A stretch of 64,000 nucleotides of DNA. Source: Nissolia schottii. Its lineage: Eukaryota > Streptophyta > Magnoliopsida > Fabales > Fabaceae. The stretch covers positions 1 to 64,000 of the forward strand of contig QANU01113051.1 in NCBI GenBank assembly GCA_003254905.1, in the 5' to 3' direction. Every line of letters starts with the position of its first letter. Position 1 is the first letter of the stretch. A program made the translations under genes and the position numbers. Positions 49,064 through 62,349 of the stretch are shown here, in pieces. Below the pieces are notes generated by a model, which saw only the letters and a program-made list of their open reading frames with translations, did not search any database and was not told the DNA's origin.

Positions 49064-52000
49064 ATGGATTCTATTTGCTTTGATGGCAACAAAGAAGATG
49101 TTGAAATGAAATTTGCTGAAGGGTTTGCTCCTGATTCTGGTTTCTCTGGTTCGGATGATAAATTTGGGGATCCGGAAGTGCCTGTTCGCGTTGGAGACGA
49201 GTACCAGGCTGTGATTCCTTCGCTTGTAGCAGCGCCGTGTCACTCTCAGCTTATGAAGAAGACAAGTGATTCAGGATTCAGAGTCAATAGGCCAGACCCC
49301 TTTTCAATAGGGTTACCAATTCCTCTAATGTGGGCACATTGTAGAATTGAAAGCAGTTGTGAGACGTTAGAATCTGTGCCAAGCAAAAGGGGGCAAATTG
49401 AATGTCGAAAAGTTAAATTGGAGCTTCAATCTAGTTTACATGGTGGAGGAAAAAATGTTGGAGGGTTTTCAAATTTTCAATCCTCTCCTAAGTATAGAGG
49501 CATGTATCTTCTCCCTGGCTCGTTGGCTGATCATTCTTGGACTGACATTGAATACAACAGTTTTCTTCTCGGCCTCTATATATTAGGGAAGAATCTTAAT
49601 CTTTTGAAGAAATTTGTGGGGAGTAAGAATATGGGAGACATTCTGTCTTTCTACTATGGGAAGTTTTATAGGTCTAAAGGATATTGCCGGTGGTCAGAGT
49701 GTCGGAAGATGAGAACTAAGCGCTGCGTATTCGGCCAGAAAATATTTGCAGGATGGAGGCAACAAGAATTGCTGTCGAGAGTACTCCCCAACGTTTCAGG
49801 GGAGTGTCGAGCTTTGTTGATTGAGGTATTTCTCTGAAATACTTTACTGTCTGCAAGTCATTATCATGCATAATCAGGATGAAAGGGAATTGCCATATAA
49901 GTGTACCACCTAGTTTTCTTGTAGTACTGAAACGTTATAAAGATTATATACATTGATCTTGCAAGCTTTGGTCTCGTTATAACAATGACAAATGGTGATG
50001 AGAGAAATCCTTTTGTGAGTGTTTGCTGTCATATATGTTTGTTTAAAGGAGTATTAGAGGTTAAACATTAACCATCAGCAAGCTTGGGACTTTATGGTCA
50101 TGCTAGGAAATGATTGAAAAAAATAATTTCACCGACTTATGTTTGTTATATATCATTGGTTTTACATTCATTAAGAATTTGTCTGCTAGCTTGTGGAAAA
50201 ATATCTTGAACATTCTGGCTATCTTGTTAAGTAGTTTTGGTATAAATTGGTCTGAGTGAGAATTTTAATTTGTGCACTTGCAATGAATGACATAGATTTC
50301 GAATAAGCATCAACCTATATTTGCTGGTATGGGGGATATCAAGAACAATCAACAATTCTATACGGTAGAAAATTTCAGCAACCATGTACTACTATGTTTG
50401 TTTGTGAAATCTGCACTTTAAATACATATGGTAATCAATGGGGACAAAATGTAGACAAAAAAATGGCATCAGCAAATGGGTCTCATGATACTAGCTAAAT
50501 TAGGTAATGTGGTGTTGAAGGTTGCCTGATAATCAGGCATATCCCTAGTTAATTCTTGCAAGAGACTAAGCCCTTTTCATTTGACATTTTCTCTTTCTAT
50601 TTGCATCTATCCACACTTGAATAGTTTAATATTGTTGCTGAGGCTAAGTTAGAAACACTTTCCTGGAACTTGTAGAAGTTGCTGTGATCATTGTTTATGA
50701 TGTTGAAAGCCACAGGACTAGTCTGGTGGTGAGGGGTTTGGATAGTTTGTATGAGGTCATAGGTTTAAACTTCATTGCCACCAATGTACAAAAAAAAATT
50801 GTTTACTATGTTAAGACAAGGACCTAAAATATCAATGTTTTCTCCTTCCCTTGGGAATTAGGTGGTTGATATTAAAATTATCTTAGTTGTCAAGCATACT
50901 TCCCATCTTATCCCATTAGATCAACGAGTTAGATGCAGGATTTATGTAGATCTCCTTTAATAGTTCTGTTCTCACATTAAAAAATATTGGATTTGTGAAG
51001 AGAGTTTCAATAATGTCATCAAGTCCTTAAAAGAGATATTTATGGTTTCAATTATGAACTTTTCCTTTTACATCTTCTGTTGATATAATTCTATTAGCTT
51101 CTCAATCAGGGAAATATTCACTATGATGAATTACAACTGAGGTAGTTCTTCCTTAATATACTCCCAAACAAGTTATGTTTGATCAAAACTTTTCAGTATC
51201 AATCCAACTGTTTGGCAATCGAAATTGCTTACCCAAACTTTTTAGAGTCATTAGTGTCCATTTGTTTTAAGTATAGGTGCTTCCTTCTAGCAGTGTCCAT
51301 AGTTCACATGCCCAGTGTAGAATATACTGCTTAGTTCAGATTTGCGGAATATGCTTCCTTCTAACTGTGTCATCCTGTGTTTCTGTAAACTCTTGAATTA
51401 ACATAAATATTTACTACTGCAGATTTCGAGGAAATTTGCGGAGGGAAAGATGCCATTTGAAGAATATGTATTTGCTTTAAAGAATGCCGTCGGCATTGAA
51501 CTGCTTATATTAGCTGTCGGTATCGGTAAAGGGAAACAAGATCTCACTGGCAACGCTGTTGAGCCAACAAAGACCAATCACATCTACTCTGTTCGCTCTG
51601 AAATACCAGTTGGCAAAGCTTGCTCCTCTCTTACACCAGCAGAAATAATCAAGTTTCTAACAGGAAATTTCAGGTTAAGTAAAGCTCGATCCAGTGATCT
51701 CTTCTGGGAAGCCGTTTGGCCACGGCTTTTAGCCAAGGGGTGGCACTCCGAACAGCCTAAGGATCAAGTTGTTTCTGGTCCAAAACAGTCTTTGGTTTTT
51801 CTTATACCTGGTGTTAAGAAATTTTCAAGAAGGAAGCTGGTAAAAGGTAACCAATACTTTGATTCTGTAAGTGATGTGTTGAATAAAGTGGCATTGGAAC
51901 CAGGGCTTCTTGAGAATGAAAGTCAAGTGACCGAGGGCAATGTGGATAGGGAAAACAAACAGGACAAGTGTGAACTAGATTGTTTGTCCAGAAGGCAACA

Positions 52001-53225
52001 GCCTCGTTACCTTCAACCGGTTAGTTCGAAGAGTGATCAAGATTTCATGAAATTTACGGTTGTAGATACCAGCATGGTTCAGGGTTTGGATCGACGAAAA
52101 GTGAGGCAGCTGAGGAGCATGCCTTTTGAAACTATGAGTATATCTACCATTGCAAGTGGCTCCAGCGAATCTGAGCAAGATACATCTGATGACTCAGAAG
52201 ATGAAGTTGAACAAGCTAATTCTTCAAACCCTGTTGAAGATCATGTTGAACTAGCTGATTCTTCAACCCTTGTTGAAGATCGGGTTGAACAGGCAAATTC
52301 TTCGAACCCTATTGAAGAATTCTCTGATAAGGGTGTGAGCATGGACTCATCAGATTGTACTCTTATACCTGAGGCCCTCAACACCACCATGGTAGAAGTA
52401 GAGAATCACGGATGTCATTCTGATCTGCATAATGACAATTCTTCAAGGGGGATCAATGAGCATCAGTTCGTTCAAAAGGAGACGTCTAATTGCTCAAACT
52501 ATTTTCCCTATATCACGAAAATGCAGACTTTAACACCTTGTAACCATGGCGAGTTTAGCCACCACACCGAAAATGCTGCTGTGGACAGAGAGTTTGATTT
52601 AAATGAGCCAACCACGCCAACAGATCTGCACAAAGCTTCCGAAGGCATGGTTTTGTCTGCGAGATCAGAAGTTTTGTTTTTCCCAAGTAATGTGGCTAAA
52701 GGCAGTCCAAACACGAGCAACGAAGGCAGCGCCGCCGAGAACCACCTGGTCAGCGAAGTTCCTGCTGAAAAATCCGAAACCAGGATTTTGATTGACTTGA
52801 ATTTTCCTCAAGTTTTGCCCGAGTTAGAAATTGACATGGAAATGCCATCATCCTCTATGGCCATGCTGCAAAATGAAAATCAAAATGTAAATACATCCTC
52901 TCCATCCGAGATGACAATTCAGCTTAATGCAGTAAGGGAGGAATCTCCTGATCATCATAAGGAGCAGCAATCTGTTGCTGTCAACCGTCGCCAGAGCACA
53001 AGAAACCGGCCGTTGACCACAAAAGCATTGGAGGCTCTTGAGTACAGTTTTCTCAACTCAAAGAGGAAGAGAAAGAACGCGGAACCTTCAGACCATAATT
53101 TGAAGTCCCAGTGTTTACGCACAAGTAGTGAGACAGTAGTTAGCGCCAGTTGTGATAATGGCATTGGGAATTCTATGGCTGACACAAGACAAGAGGAAGA
53201 GAACGCGATCCGGCCCCAAGCATAA
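49064..53225 (+). CDS. SANT-domain nuclear protein (probable histone deacetylase complex subunit)
   Basis: Two coding exons, 49064-49825 and 51423-53225, join in phase to 854 aa. A SANT domain covers about 158-206 (SWTDIEYNSFLLGLYILGKN, then SFYYGKFYRSKGY). A conserved region follows to about 400. The C-terminal half is Ser/acidic, with three copies of an acidic VE(Q/L)A(N/D)SS unit around 513-550, two DLN-type EAR-like motifs (FDLNEP at 645-650, IDLNFP at 711-716) and a basic nuclear signal (KRKRKN) near 800. This architecture matches the plant family annotated as arginine-glutamic acid dipeptide repeat-like proteins. Arabidopsis members (SANT1-SANT4, from memory) associate with HDA6, so repression of transcription is likely but inferred. 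The 1.6-kb intron contains a SINE-like insertion. Confidence 0.85.
50712..50800 (+). mobile_element. SINE-like element in the SANT-gene intron
   Basis: A-box-like ACTAGTCTGGTGGT (about 50717) and B-box-like ATAGGTTTAAACTTC (about 50759), followed by an A-rich end (ACAAAAAAAAATT). Layout fits a tRNA-derived SINE. Confidence 0.6.
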
Positions 53226-56200
53226 AGCTGAAGCGCCAATCTGAGTGGAGTTTGAACATCATTTGTGAAAAAGGTTGGGGTTAGCTTCTTCTTGAGGGGG
53301 AATCGATTCAAAAATATTTCTGGCATTGAGGCCTGAAGTGGATAGAGTTTCATTGTTTCAATTGCATCCATAACTACACAAAAAGATCATAGCTATCAGT
53401 TTATGTTCACTTACTTTTTCTTTTTCAAAATGTGACTGATAAGATAGCATACGGTTTGATCATATGATTAATGATTTAATATGATGAAGGAACGTCAATA
53501 TTGCTCCAGTTTAGAGAGCAGAGAAAAAATCATGCACTCAGCTTTTAATAGGAATCATAACATCACAAAGGCTACTTTTGATACCACATACTGGATAAGG
53601 AGACAGTGACAAAGAAAACTTTTGTCTTTTCAGATCCTAATTTTGTGCTCCCTTTATCCCAATTTTAACAAGATAAAAATATAAAAAAAATTGTTCTCAT
53701 GTCTTTATCCTCTTATCCTATCTCTAGTACCAAACTCAGCATAATTCACGTAAGAGGTAATATTTATTTCATATGGATATTCATAGGAATGTCAATTATG
53801 CAATTGTCACGTATTTCATACAGGCATAAGTTCATTTAATGAAGTAAAACGTTTTTTGGGTAATTGAAGACTCGCCTATACCAATTGCCATGGAAAAAAA
53901 CGGTTAACTTCTGTAAGCAACCATCCAGATAAAAATAGCTCTGATTTGAATTGATTGATGGAAGTCATATCTTGTAGGAAATGAAAAATCAATAACTACT
54001 TGACTTTGCATTGACCTTTGATATGATTAAATGTGAATCTTTGATTCATTACCGAGCAACATTCCATTTGACAGGTTACTAAGCAATATTCTACTTTAGT
54101 GTTCTCATTGTGTCATAAGCAGATTCAAACATATTTTGGTACGGTTGACACTAGATTTTTATGCCCAAACTGGTTGGTTGCGGGACATTATTGACATGGT
54201 CAGAGGCCAAAAGTGCGCTTGGTTCATATCGTTTGATGGATTAAGTAAAAATTTATAAGTGAGTTATATTAAATGTATTCGTTTAATGTGAGATATTGTG
54301 TCAACTCACATTCTATCTATTATTAAATATAAGATTTAAATATATCTTAAATTTTAATAAAATCTCATCCAATGATGCTTAGTGTATAAGTCAGGATGAT
54401 ATCACAGACCGACACACGAAATGAGTATGCATATGTACTTGGAAATTAAGAAATCATTTCACATTTCTCTTTTATTTTATTCATGAAGAGTCTAAGTAAA
54501 TTATGGTATGAAACTAATCCTCATTCAAAGTAAATTTGCCAAAGTTGCAGGATATGATTAGTTAATTAATTCGTGTCATATTTCTTTGTTATAAAATGGA
54601 ATGTACACATTTATACTCGGTCTTACAAAAGAATTCTTATACTCCCCCTGTAGTGCATTTAATGAATGTTACAAGAATGAGTGAGGATAAAAGATCTAAC
54701 AAATCAACTTACACTCCTGCAAATAACATTAACTCATCAACATAGATTCACTAAAATAGTTTATAAACTCCAACAAACATAATAGCGAGATTAAGTATTC
54801 AAATTAAACGGTATATTCCACCTCACATGCTCAAAGTACACAAACTATCCGGTGATGTATCATTCACTTTATCCTAACTTTTGAAATAGAAATCATTGAT
54901 TGCATGTTTATTTTTAATTTTTTCTCTTTTTTAAAAGAATTGAACACACGATCTATTGACTTACTATCAAGAGAAATGTTAATTAAACTATTAACTCTTG
55001 ACTAACGCATAAACGTACTTAAGTTTCTCAAATAGTACTCTTCTTTAAATTACAACTCATTTACAAATGATGTGTGAACATTTTTCTCATCACACTCTAT
55101 TTTCGCTGCCTTCCCTATATAGAAACTTCGTTAACGTAGCATGTTAATCTAGACTAGAGAATTAATCTTCACCTCAAGAACTGCGTGGCCGTGGCGCGAG
55201 ATTGATATATACCTCTTCATTAAATAAATTAAAATAAATTATCTAATGGTAATGTTATCCTTTAGATAATTGAATTATTATCATCAAGTTCCCAACTCTG
55301 AAAACTCCATGCTGGCTTGATCAACGACTAAATAGTAAAAAATATTTTTATTAAAAGTAATTATTCACCTAAAAAAAAACGTCCATATCAATAATAATAG
55401 TTTTATGCATTACCTATATCCTTGTATATAATAGAATAAACAAACCGTCAGAGAACTATATGACATAGATCATGGGAAAGAATAAATCCAGGTTGTCCAA
55501 TTTGTTGGTTTTATATATATGGCTACTTTGTATATGTCAGTTAGCAACCAGATCAATTAATAATGGCGGTGGCTTTACTAGCCTGGGGAGGATTTATATA
55601 ATTTATTTTATAATTTTTACAATTAAATTCATCGAATTTTGTTATTATGTTCTATATAATTATAATAAATTTTTTATTAATTAAATCATTGAAAGAGTTA
55701 ACTTATAAAAAATTTAGATATTTGTAGACCATTTAAGCTTATGATGCACCTCTCTATAAATATTACATTAAAAAGTATTAATTTATCACATTAGGTCGTA
55801 TAATTCATTAATATTTTATATTAGATCATGAAATGATAATAAAAATTGATGAATTTAATTATAAAATTTATCAAAAATTGATAAATTAAGTAGCTCGAAA
55901 TATTTACTCTATAGAGTATTTTAGAAACCACCGTAATGATGAAGAAATAACAAACCAAAATTCCGTGGAATGTAAATTGGGCTTACCATAATATATAATA
56001 AAGAAATTAATTATGCGGTAAATAACTAAAATACATAAATGTTGGCAAGCTTTTGTCGTTACTTTGTTGTAACGACTCAAGCTTCATCAAATTTATCGAT
56101 CTTTCTATACATCGATAATTTCTATACAGGTCCTTTTCGTCGCTATTATAATTATTAGTTTGTTATGAAAAAAGAGTGTTTGCTATATAAAGGGCAACAA

Positions 56201-57230
56201 AATTTTATTTGACTGAAAATTTGAACCTTAGCTTATATTTGATATTCTAGTTTTTGTCCCCTTGTTTTACATTAAGCGCGTGGAAGCTGTAAAATTCAAC
56301 ATAAACAAAAAGACAAAGTAGAAGTTTTCTATACCGGTTATATATGACTCCTTCAAGCAATTACCAAAACCCTCTTTTAGTACTAATCTATATACTATAT
56401 ATAAAAGATATATATATATATAGGTTATTTAGACTTATTTTAGTTTAAACATCCTGTTTTTATTAAATTTAATAAATAACATGTGAGTCAGCATAATATT
56501 CCATATAACATAAATATAAGTAATATTTCTTCAAGTTAAAAGAGAGTAAAAGAGTTATGAAGTATCAGTCAAAACCTCCTCTATTAAGTTAGATTATGCT
56601 AGTATATGTAACAACTAATAATCAATGATTAAATAACAATATAAAATTAATTTACACTAATCTGGGCATAAAAATTAATTTCATATAACTGCAAGTGATC
56701 TTCTCAAAGATAAGCCAAAATTTAATGTCTATCGTTTCTTTATAAATCCTACCGGGAAACTAACAGCTATATCATGTAATATGACAGTATATGAGAATCT
56801 TATACGTGCACAGAAAGGTCTCAACGATCGTCCTATCGATCAAAAGTATTTTTAAAGGTAATAAAATGGGTCTTATAGACCACGTATAAAAATATAACAT
56901 GTGAATGTACCTGTAGAAAGTAATAATAATGTAGGTTCATATACACTCACATGTTATATTTTTATATCTTATGTAATTTTATTATTTAAATAACATTACC
57001 CTAAAACAAACAGATTATTCAGGGAAGCCATAGAATACTCTTAGCAAATGTCGCTGCCTTACCTATATTTAGATGATTTTTAAACTAGTTAAAGTATGAT
57101 ATAACTAATTTTTTTATGTGCCAACAAATAATTAGATATCAATGTAATTGTGCATAAAAATTAATTTCTATACTAAATTCCCATCTATCGAATGGATCAA
57201 ATGAGACGTAAAATTCGGCGCATGACTATA
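53226..57230. other. Intergenic DNA between the SANT gene and the hAT element
   Basis: SANT-gene 3' UTR then AT-rich sequence. A repeat shared with 33950-34260 lies at 55600-55880. No gene is supported. Confidence 0.5.
55600..55880. repeat. Dispersed AT-rich repeat, copy 2
   Basis: Same orientation and order of words as 33950-34260 (ATTAATTAAATCATTGAA, CACCTCTCTATAAATATTA, TTAATTTATCACATTAG), with many substitutions. Confidence 0.6.
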
Positions 57231-57238
57231 CATAGTAA

Positions 57239-58140
57239 TAGGACCTTCAAAATGAGTCTGGCCTGCGAACCCGGTTAAATAGACGAGTTTTACATGCAAA
57301 AAATAGGCCTGCAAATTTTTTTTAAAAAAATGGCCTGACTTGTTTAGACCTGCGGGCTAAACGGGCCAGCCCGGCTAGTTCACGGGTTATCCCATAAGCC
57401 TGTGAATTTTTTTTTATAAAAAATATCAAAATTTTAAAAGTTTCATTTTGGACTCTAAATTTTATTTTGGAGTTTAAGAGTTTAGAGTTTAACTATTTGG
57501 ACTTATAATTGAGCCTGTTTAACTATTTGTTATGCTTAATTACTTAACTATATTTATATTGTTATACAGCTAAAGTGTTATGACATAAATATTGATAAAT
57601 TTTGCATTCTATTCCTTCAATGAGTGTCTACGTCCTACAAGTTGATATATACTTTCAAACCTTATTTATTATTGATTAATCTACCAGAAAGAGCTCCAAT
57701 TGTGTTTTTGATCAATGACATAACAATATTCACATCAATGTTATATGCCGTCATTTAATTAATGAAAATTGTATTAATTTATAAATCGATTTCAAATAGC
57801 ATTTGATATCTTTCAAGCAAGATAGTTGAAGGAATAAAAAAGATAACATAATCTCGCAATCAACCATTTAAACTATTTCTTTCTGATTAATTAATAGATA
57901 AACGATAAAAAATAGTTAAAAATGATCGCGCATACTTATTCATAAATTTGTATTTAAATCATAAAAAATAGACCATAATTTTAATTTTTTTTAAAAAAAT
58001 AAACGGGTTAACGAGCTGGCCCGTTTAAGCTCGCAGACTGACCATAAACGAGTCAGATCCTAAAAATAGACATAATTTTGGCTCAGCCCGTTTAGGCCCG
58101 TGGGCCCAAACGGGTCGAGTTGGCCCGTTTGACACCCCTG
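57239..58140. mobile_element. Non-autonomous hAT-like element with 8-bp target duplication
   Basis: 902 bp between perfect direct repeats CATAGTAA (57231-57238 and 58141-58148). Ends TAGGACCTTCAAAATGAG and CGTTTGACACCCCTG are imperfect inverted repeats. The interior shares GGCCCGTTTA-type words and a nearly identical stretch (GATCGCGCATACTTATTCA, here about 57923) with the element at 32741-33586. No transposase frame. Confidence 0.85.
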
Positions 58141-58904
58141 CATAGTAATTTTCTCTCTTGTTTGTAAATAAAATTATGAGTTTATAATGACACTAACATG
58201 AAATGAAAGGGCTGCATGCAAGTAAACAAATACTGAGTTTGTTTATTTCAGTTTATTTATCAAAATAATTATTTTTTTAATTGAAATAATTAATTTTATA
58301 TATTTACATAAAATTTTAAAGATAAATTGACTCTAAAAAAAATATGTTTTCAACATTTTTGAAAAAACTAAATAGAATAGTTTATAAAAAAAAAACCTAT
58401 TTTCAACTTTTTGAACTCCATATCAAAAATTAATTTTTTTAATCACATTTTTATAAATTAAAACAAACGCACCCATTTAAAACTTTATAATTAAAGTCAA
58501 ATTTTTGCATATAAATCCGTCGAACAATACGTGGATATATATATATATATATATATATGCCAAAAATTAAAAAGGAATTGAGAGAATTTAATTCTTTGTT
58601 TAAGATATGAATTACAATAATAAGAAGTTAGTGGCACTTACCAAGTTGTTGTCCTCATATGAGCATAATATATAATTTATATAAGGCCAAAAGAAGACCA
58701 GCTTTCTAACATTTGTATCATGGCACCAATTGCTTTCTAAATCCTCAAACACAAAACCAAGTTTTATGATTCTTTGTTTTAGATTTCACCCCCAAAGAAA
58801 AAGCCCCAGCTTTTAGTAGTGATCAGAGAAAGACACAAAGAAGCTTCTATTATAAATCTATACACGACACTATATCATTAATATTCCTTATTTTGTTTCA
58901 AATT
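58141..58904. other. IDD gene upstream region
   Basis: AT-rich DNA with an (AT)n run at about 58533-58558, then the probable promoter and 5' UTR of the IDD gene. No clear TATA box was assigned. Confidence 0.45.
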
Positions 58905-61900
58905 ATGTCAAATATTTCAGGTGATGGAGGGAGCTTCTCCTCTGGGGAAGAAGTTCATCAAGAAAACCAAATCCATGGATCAAGTTCAGAACCTTCAGCT
59001 GGTGCTTGCAACAATGGCTCCACTAATCAACAACAGCCAAACAAGAAGAAAAGAAACCTACCAGGAACCCCAGGCACGAGCTTCAGTTTTTTCTTACTAC
59101 ACTTAGTTACATATTACAGCTACCCTAACAAACAAAATCTGGATTATATGTTTAAATTATTTTGAGTATACAAGAAAATTATGTGTGTCTATTCCCGTTG
59201 CAAGCCATCAGAATCAATTTTAACATACAAAAAATGAGTATTTTTCACTTCTCCAGTCAATTAGAATCGATTTTGACACCCTTTCGCCAAGAATCTAAAT
59301 ACTCACTCATAGCTCAATGATGTTTTATTATGGAAAGTGAGGGTTTTAAATTGCAATTGCAATCACGATTGCTAGTATCGTGGTAATCACAATTGTGATT
59401 CCTATTTGCCAATGGCGCGATTCTCATTACGGGTTGTTATAGTGTGAAATTTTTATATGGTTGCAACTTGAAATTGAGTTTGTTTCGGCCTATTGCAGCC
59501 TTGATGCGGGTGGCTGGATCGCATTTACTTTGCGGTCAATTTTTGTGAATTAGAGTTACATCCACAATTACGCTGTAATGCAGATAAGATGATGATCACG
59601 TAACCACAATATTGGAGCCGCAGTGTTGTTCTCAATTTAAAACCCAATAAAGCAAACTGAACCAAAAATGTCAAAATTGCTTTATGCCAAGTAGAATTTT
59701 GTTTTGAAATGATTCAATTAATGATGTATAGTAGTATATCAGCTGGTTAAGCTCTAGGCAACTCCTTAATTGCAAGCTTAAAACATTGAATTTATAGTTT
59801 GGTAGAAAGCACCATGAAATACCAGTAAATTTCATGATTCAAATTCTATGCATAGTTACATACTCTTGCACAATTCCATATGTTCAAGAGAGGGATTAAT
59901 CCAATAGTCTCTCTCTCTCTCTATATATAAACTAAATAACTAGCATATTATTATTAATTAATTGCCATAGTCCTGCTAATGGATACTATTATGTAATTTT
60001 ATGATAGATCCTAGTGCTGAAGTTGTTGCGTTATCACCAAGAACATTAATGGCAACAAATAGATTCGTGTGTGAGATATGCAACAAAGGGTTCCAGAGGG
60101 AACAGAACCTTCAATTGCACCGAAGGGGTCACAACCTTCCTTGGAAGCTGAGGCAGAGAACAAGCACAGAGGAGGTCAAGAAAAAGGTGTACGTGTGCCC
60201 CGAGCCGTCATGTGTCCACCATAACCCTGCCCGTGCGTTGGGAGACCTCACCGGAATCAAGAAGCATTACAGCCGCAAACATGGTGAGAAGAAATGGAAA
60301 TGTGACAAGTGCTCTAAAAGATATGCTGTCCAATCTGATTGGAAGGCCCACCAGAAAACATGTGGTACTAGGGAATACAAATGTGATTGTGGCTCCATAT
60401 TTTCTAGGTACAATTATTTTCACTAACTATCTAAATTAGTTCTTTTTGTTTTTTTAAGAGTATTTTTTCCGATCATTTTTGGATACGATCAGACACTTAG
60501 AGAGAAACCTTCTCAATTTTACATACACATGAATTTCAAAATTGAATCTTTTCTCCACATGCTTTATTAAGGAGCTCATTCCCTTGGCACCAACATCTTG
60601 TTGGTTCACAAATTAACCCTATAATGGTACCAAGCTAGTCCTTTCCATTGACTTTGGTATCAAGGACATGAGAAAGCAACAGAGATAGAGAAAATTTATT
60701 ATATTTCTTTAGATCCTAATTTTGTGTCTCTCTAGATAAATTTTTTTTGTCTTTTCTGTTCGAGCTTCAATGAGGTACAAAAAATATAAAAAATTTATGT
60801 TTTTGTGTTTTTGTCCTTCTATCATATTCTTAGTAACTAACGCATCATTAAAGGTATTAGACATCAATTTGTCCCTTTAGTAGTAATTAACATGTATATT
60901 AATTTAGTAAATCGACCTAACTCGAATCATATTAAATGGAATATAGTAAACTTCACATACTAAAAATTTCAATATATATATATATATATATATATATATC
61001 AATTTAGTTTTCCAATTTATGTTTACACATCAATCCTATTTCTCTAATACGAATGAAATGTTTGATGTCAAAAGTCTTTTAAAAGGACTAATTAGATATA
61101 TTCTACATATCTAGATCACTAGATGGAAAATGCATTGTTAGTTACTCACATACACATGTCAATCCAATTCTCTTATGCAGGAGAGACAGCTTCATCACCC
61201 ACAGAGCTTTCTGTGATGCATTAACAGAAGAGAACAACAGAGTGAACCTTGGAATAAGCAGTGGTATGCCACACAACTTGCTAAGTCATCAAATGCCAGA
61301 TCTCTCGTCCACCATGCATCTAAGCAACAACACTTCCAACACACAAGAACTAGAACGCCCAACACCATTCAGGCTCATGAGCATGGGTGTTGGGCCCATG
61401 TTCTCCACCAGTTCAGGCTCGATCCTTGGCGGCCCAATAAAATCCTTTCAGCCCAGTTACTTGCAAGAAAGCAAGTTCTTGGGCTTGCTCTCTTCTGGCT
61501 TGGCCCACATGTCGGCAACGGCATTGTTACAGAAAGCGGAACAAATGGGTGCCACTGCCAGCAACACCATCAACTCTTCCGGTGCTACGCAGCAGCATAA
61601 CCCCTCATACGACCCCTTCAATCATCACCATCATGGTGACGATCAATCAATGATGACCGAAATGGGAATGTTGAGCCAAATGGTCATGGGAACTACTGAG
61701 CACAACCATGGATTGATGATGAAGGGTACTAATGTGGAACAAGATGATGCAGCAGCAGCAGCAGCAGAAGAAGGTGATGATGATGACGGCAACCGAATGG
61801 AGGCATCTTTTGGAGGGAGTGATGATGACATGACAACTGTTCATGATTTCTTGGGGATTGGGGGTTCTACTTCGAGAGCAGGAGGGGGGAATTTGTTGCA

Positions 61901-61994
61901 TGAATCACAACAACAGAGGCTTGTGAATCACTTTCATCATCATTATATCCCACATGGGGATTTGGCTGTGGAGAAATCTATTTGGGATGTTTGA
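58905..61994 (+). CDS. INDETERMINATE DOMAIN (IDD) C2H2 zinc-finger transcription factor
   Basis: Plant IDD proteins bind DNA in the nucleus and regulate development, gibberellin response or metabolism. Exons 58905-59073, 60008-60407 and 61181-61994 join in phase to 460 aa. A basic patch KKKRNLPGTP precedes the ID domain. Finger 1 is C78/C81/H94/H98, finger 2 C120/C125/H143/H148, finger 3 C155/C158/H171/C175 and finger 4 C182/C184/H197/C201. The C-terminus has the family motifs MSATALLQKAEQMG (300-313) and TVHDFLG (409-415), His-rich and Ala-rich stretches, and ends KSIWDV. The first intron starts with GC (CCCAG|GCACGAG), exactly where other IDD genes have their intron after GTP. The start ATG 58905 gives MSNISGDGGS, typical of the family. 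Which IDD number it is cannot be told here. Confidence 0.93.
60971..60999. repeat. (TA)n microsatellite in IDD intron 2
   Basis: About fourteen TA units within the intron before exon 3. Confidence 0.9.
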
Positions 61995-62110
61995 GAGTCA
62001 TTATTATTCACAAACCATATATATGTTGCTTTTTAATTAAATAAAAAGCATCGTTCATTTTGATTAAGTTTGTGAGGCACTTGTAGCAGAGCCTATTAAG
62101 GTGTGAAAAG

Positions 62111-62163
62111 ATCCCACATCGGATAGGTGTAGGAAGGAGTGTGTGAAGGAATGGTTATATAAG
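62111..62163 (+). promoter_or_regulatory. U1 snRNA promoter: USE and TATA
   Basis: ATCCCACATCG (62111-62121) is the plant USE. TTATATAAG (62155-62163) lies 33 bases after it, the spacing used by pol II snRNA genes, and about 24 bases before the RNA start. Confidence 0.93.
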
Positions 62164-62186
62164 TGAAGTGTGTGGTGTAATGCAAC

Positions 62187-62349
62187 ATACTTACCTGGAC
62201 GGGGTCAATGGGTGATCAAGAAGGCCCATGGTCTATGGTGGTGGCTTCCATTGCACCTAGGAAGGGTGCCACTGTAAGGTCTACCCAAGTGGTGGAGCCT
62301 ACGTCATAATTTGTGCCAGTGGGGGCCTGCGTTCGCGCGGCCCCTGCCC
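62187..62349 (+). ncRNA. U1: U1 spliceosomal snRNA
   Basis: U1 base-pairs with 5' splice sites in the spliceosome. The RNA starts ATACTTACCTGG, which contains the 5'-splice-site-pairing ACTTACCTG. It has the stem-loop I loop GATCAAGAAGG (U1-70K site), the stem-loop II loop CATTGCACC (U1A site), the Sm site AATTTGTG (62308-62315) and the 3' hairpin GGGGGCCTGCGTTCGCGCGGC. Length is about 163 nt, as in plants. Downstream, CAATCCTAGTTCTAA resembles the plant snRNA 3' box. Since promoter, 5' end, Sm site and loops are all kept, the gene is probably functional, although loop bases differ from the Arabidopsis RNA as I remember it. It lies about 190 bases after the IDD stop codon on the same strand. 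Confidence 0.96.

Noticed and set aside
52508..53371. Minus-strand open frames within the SANT gene
   Set aside because: Antisense shadows of the plus-strand coding exon with no recognisable motif.
61643..61901. Minus-strand Ser- and Cys-rich frames in IDD exon 3
   Set aside because: Antisense of the IDD Ala/Asp-rich repeats.
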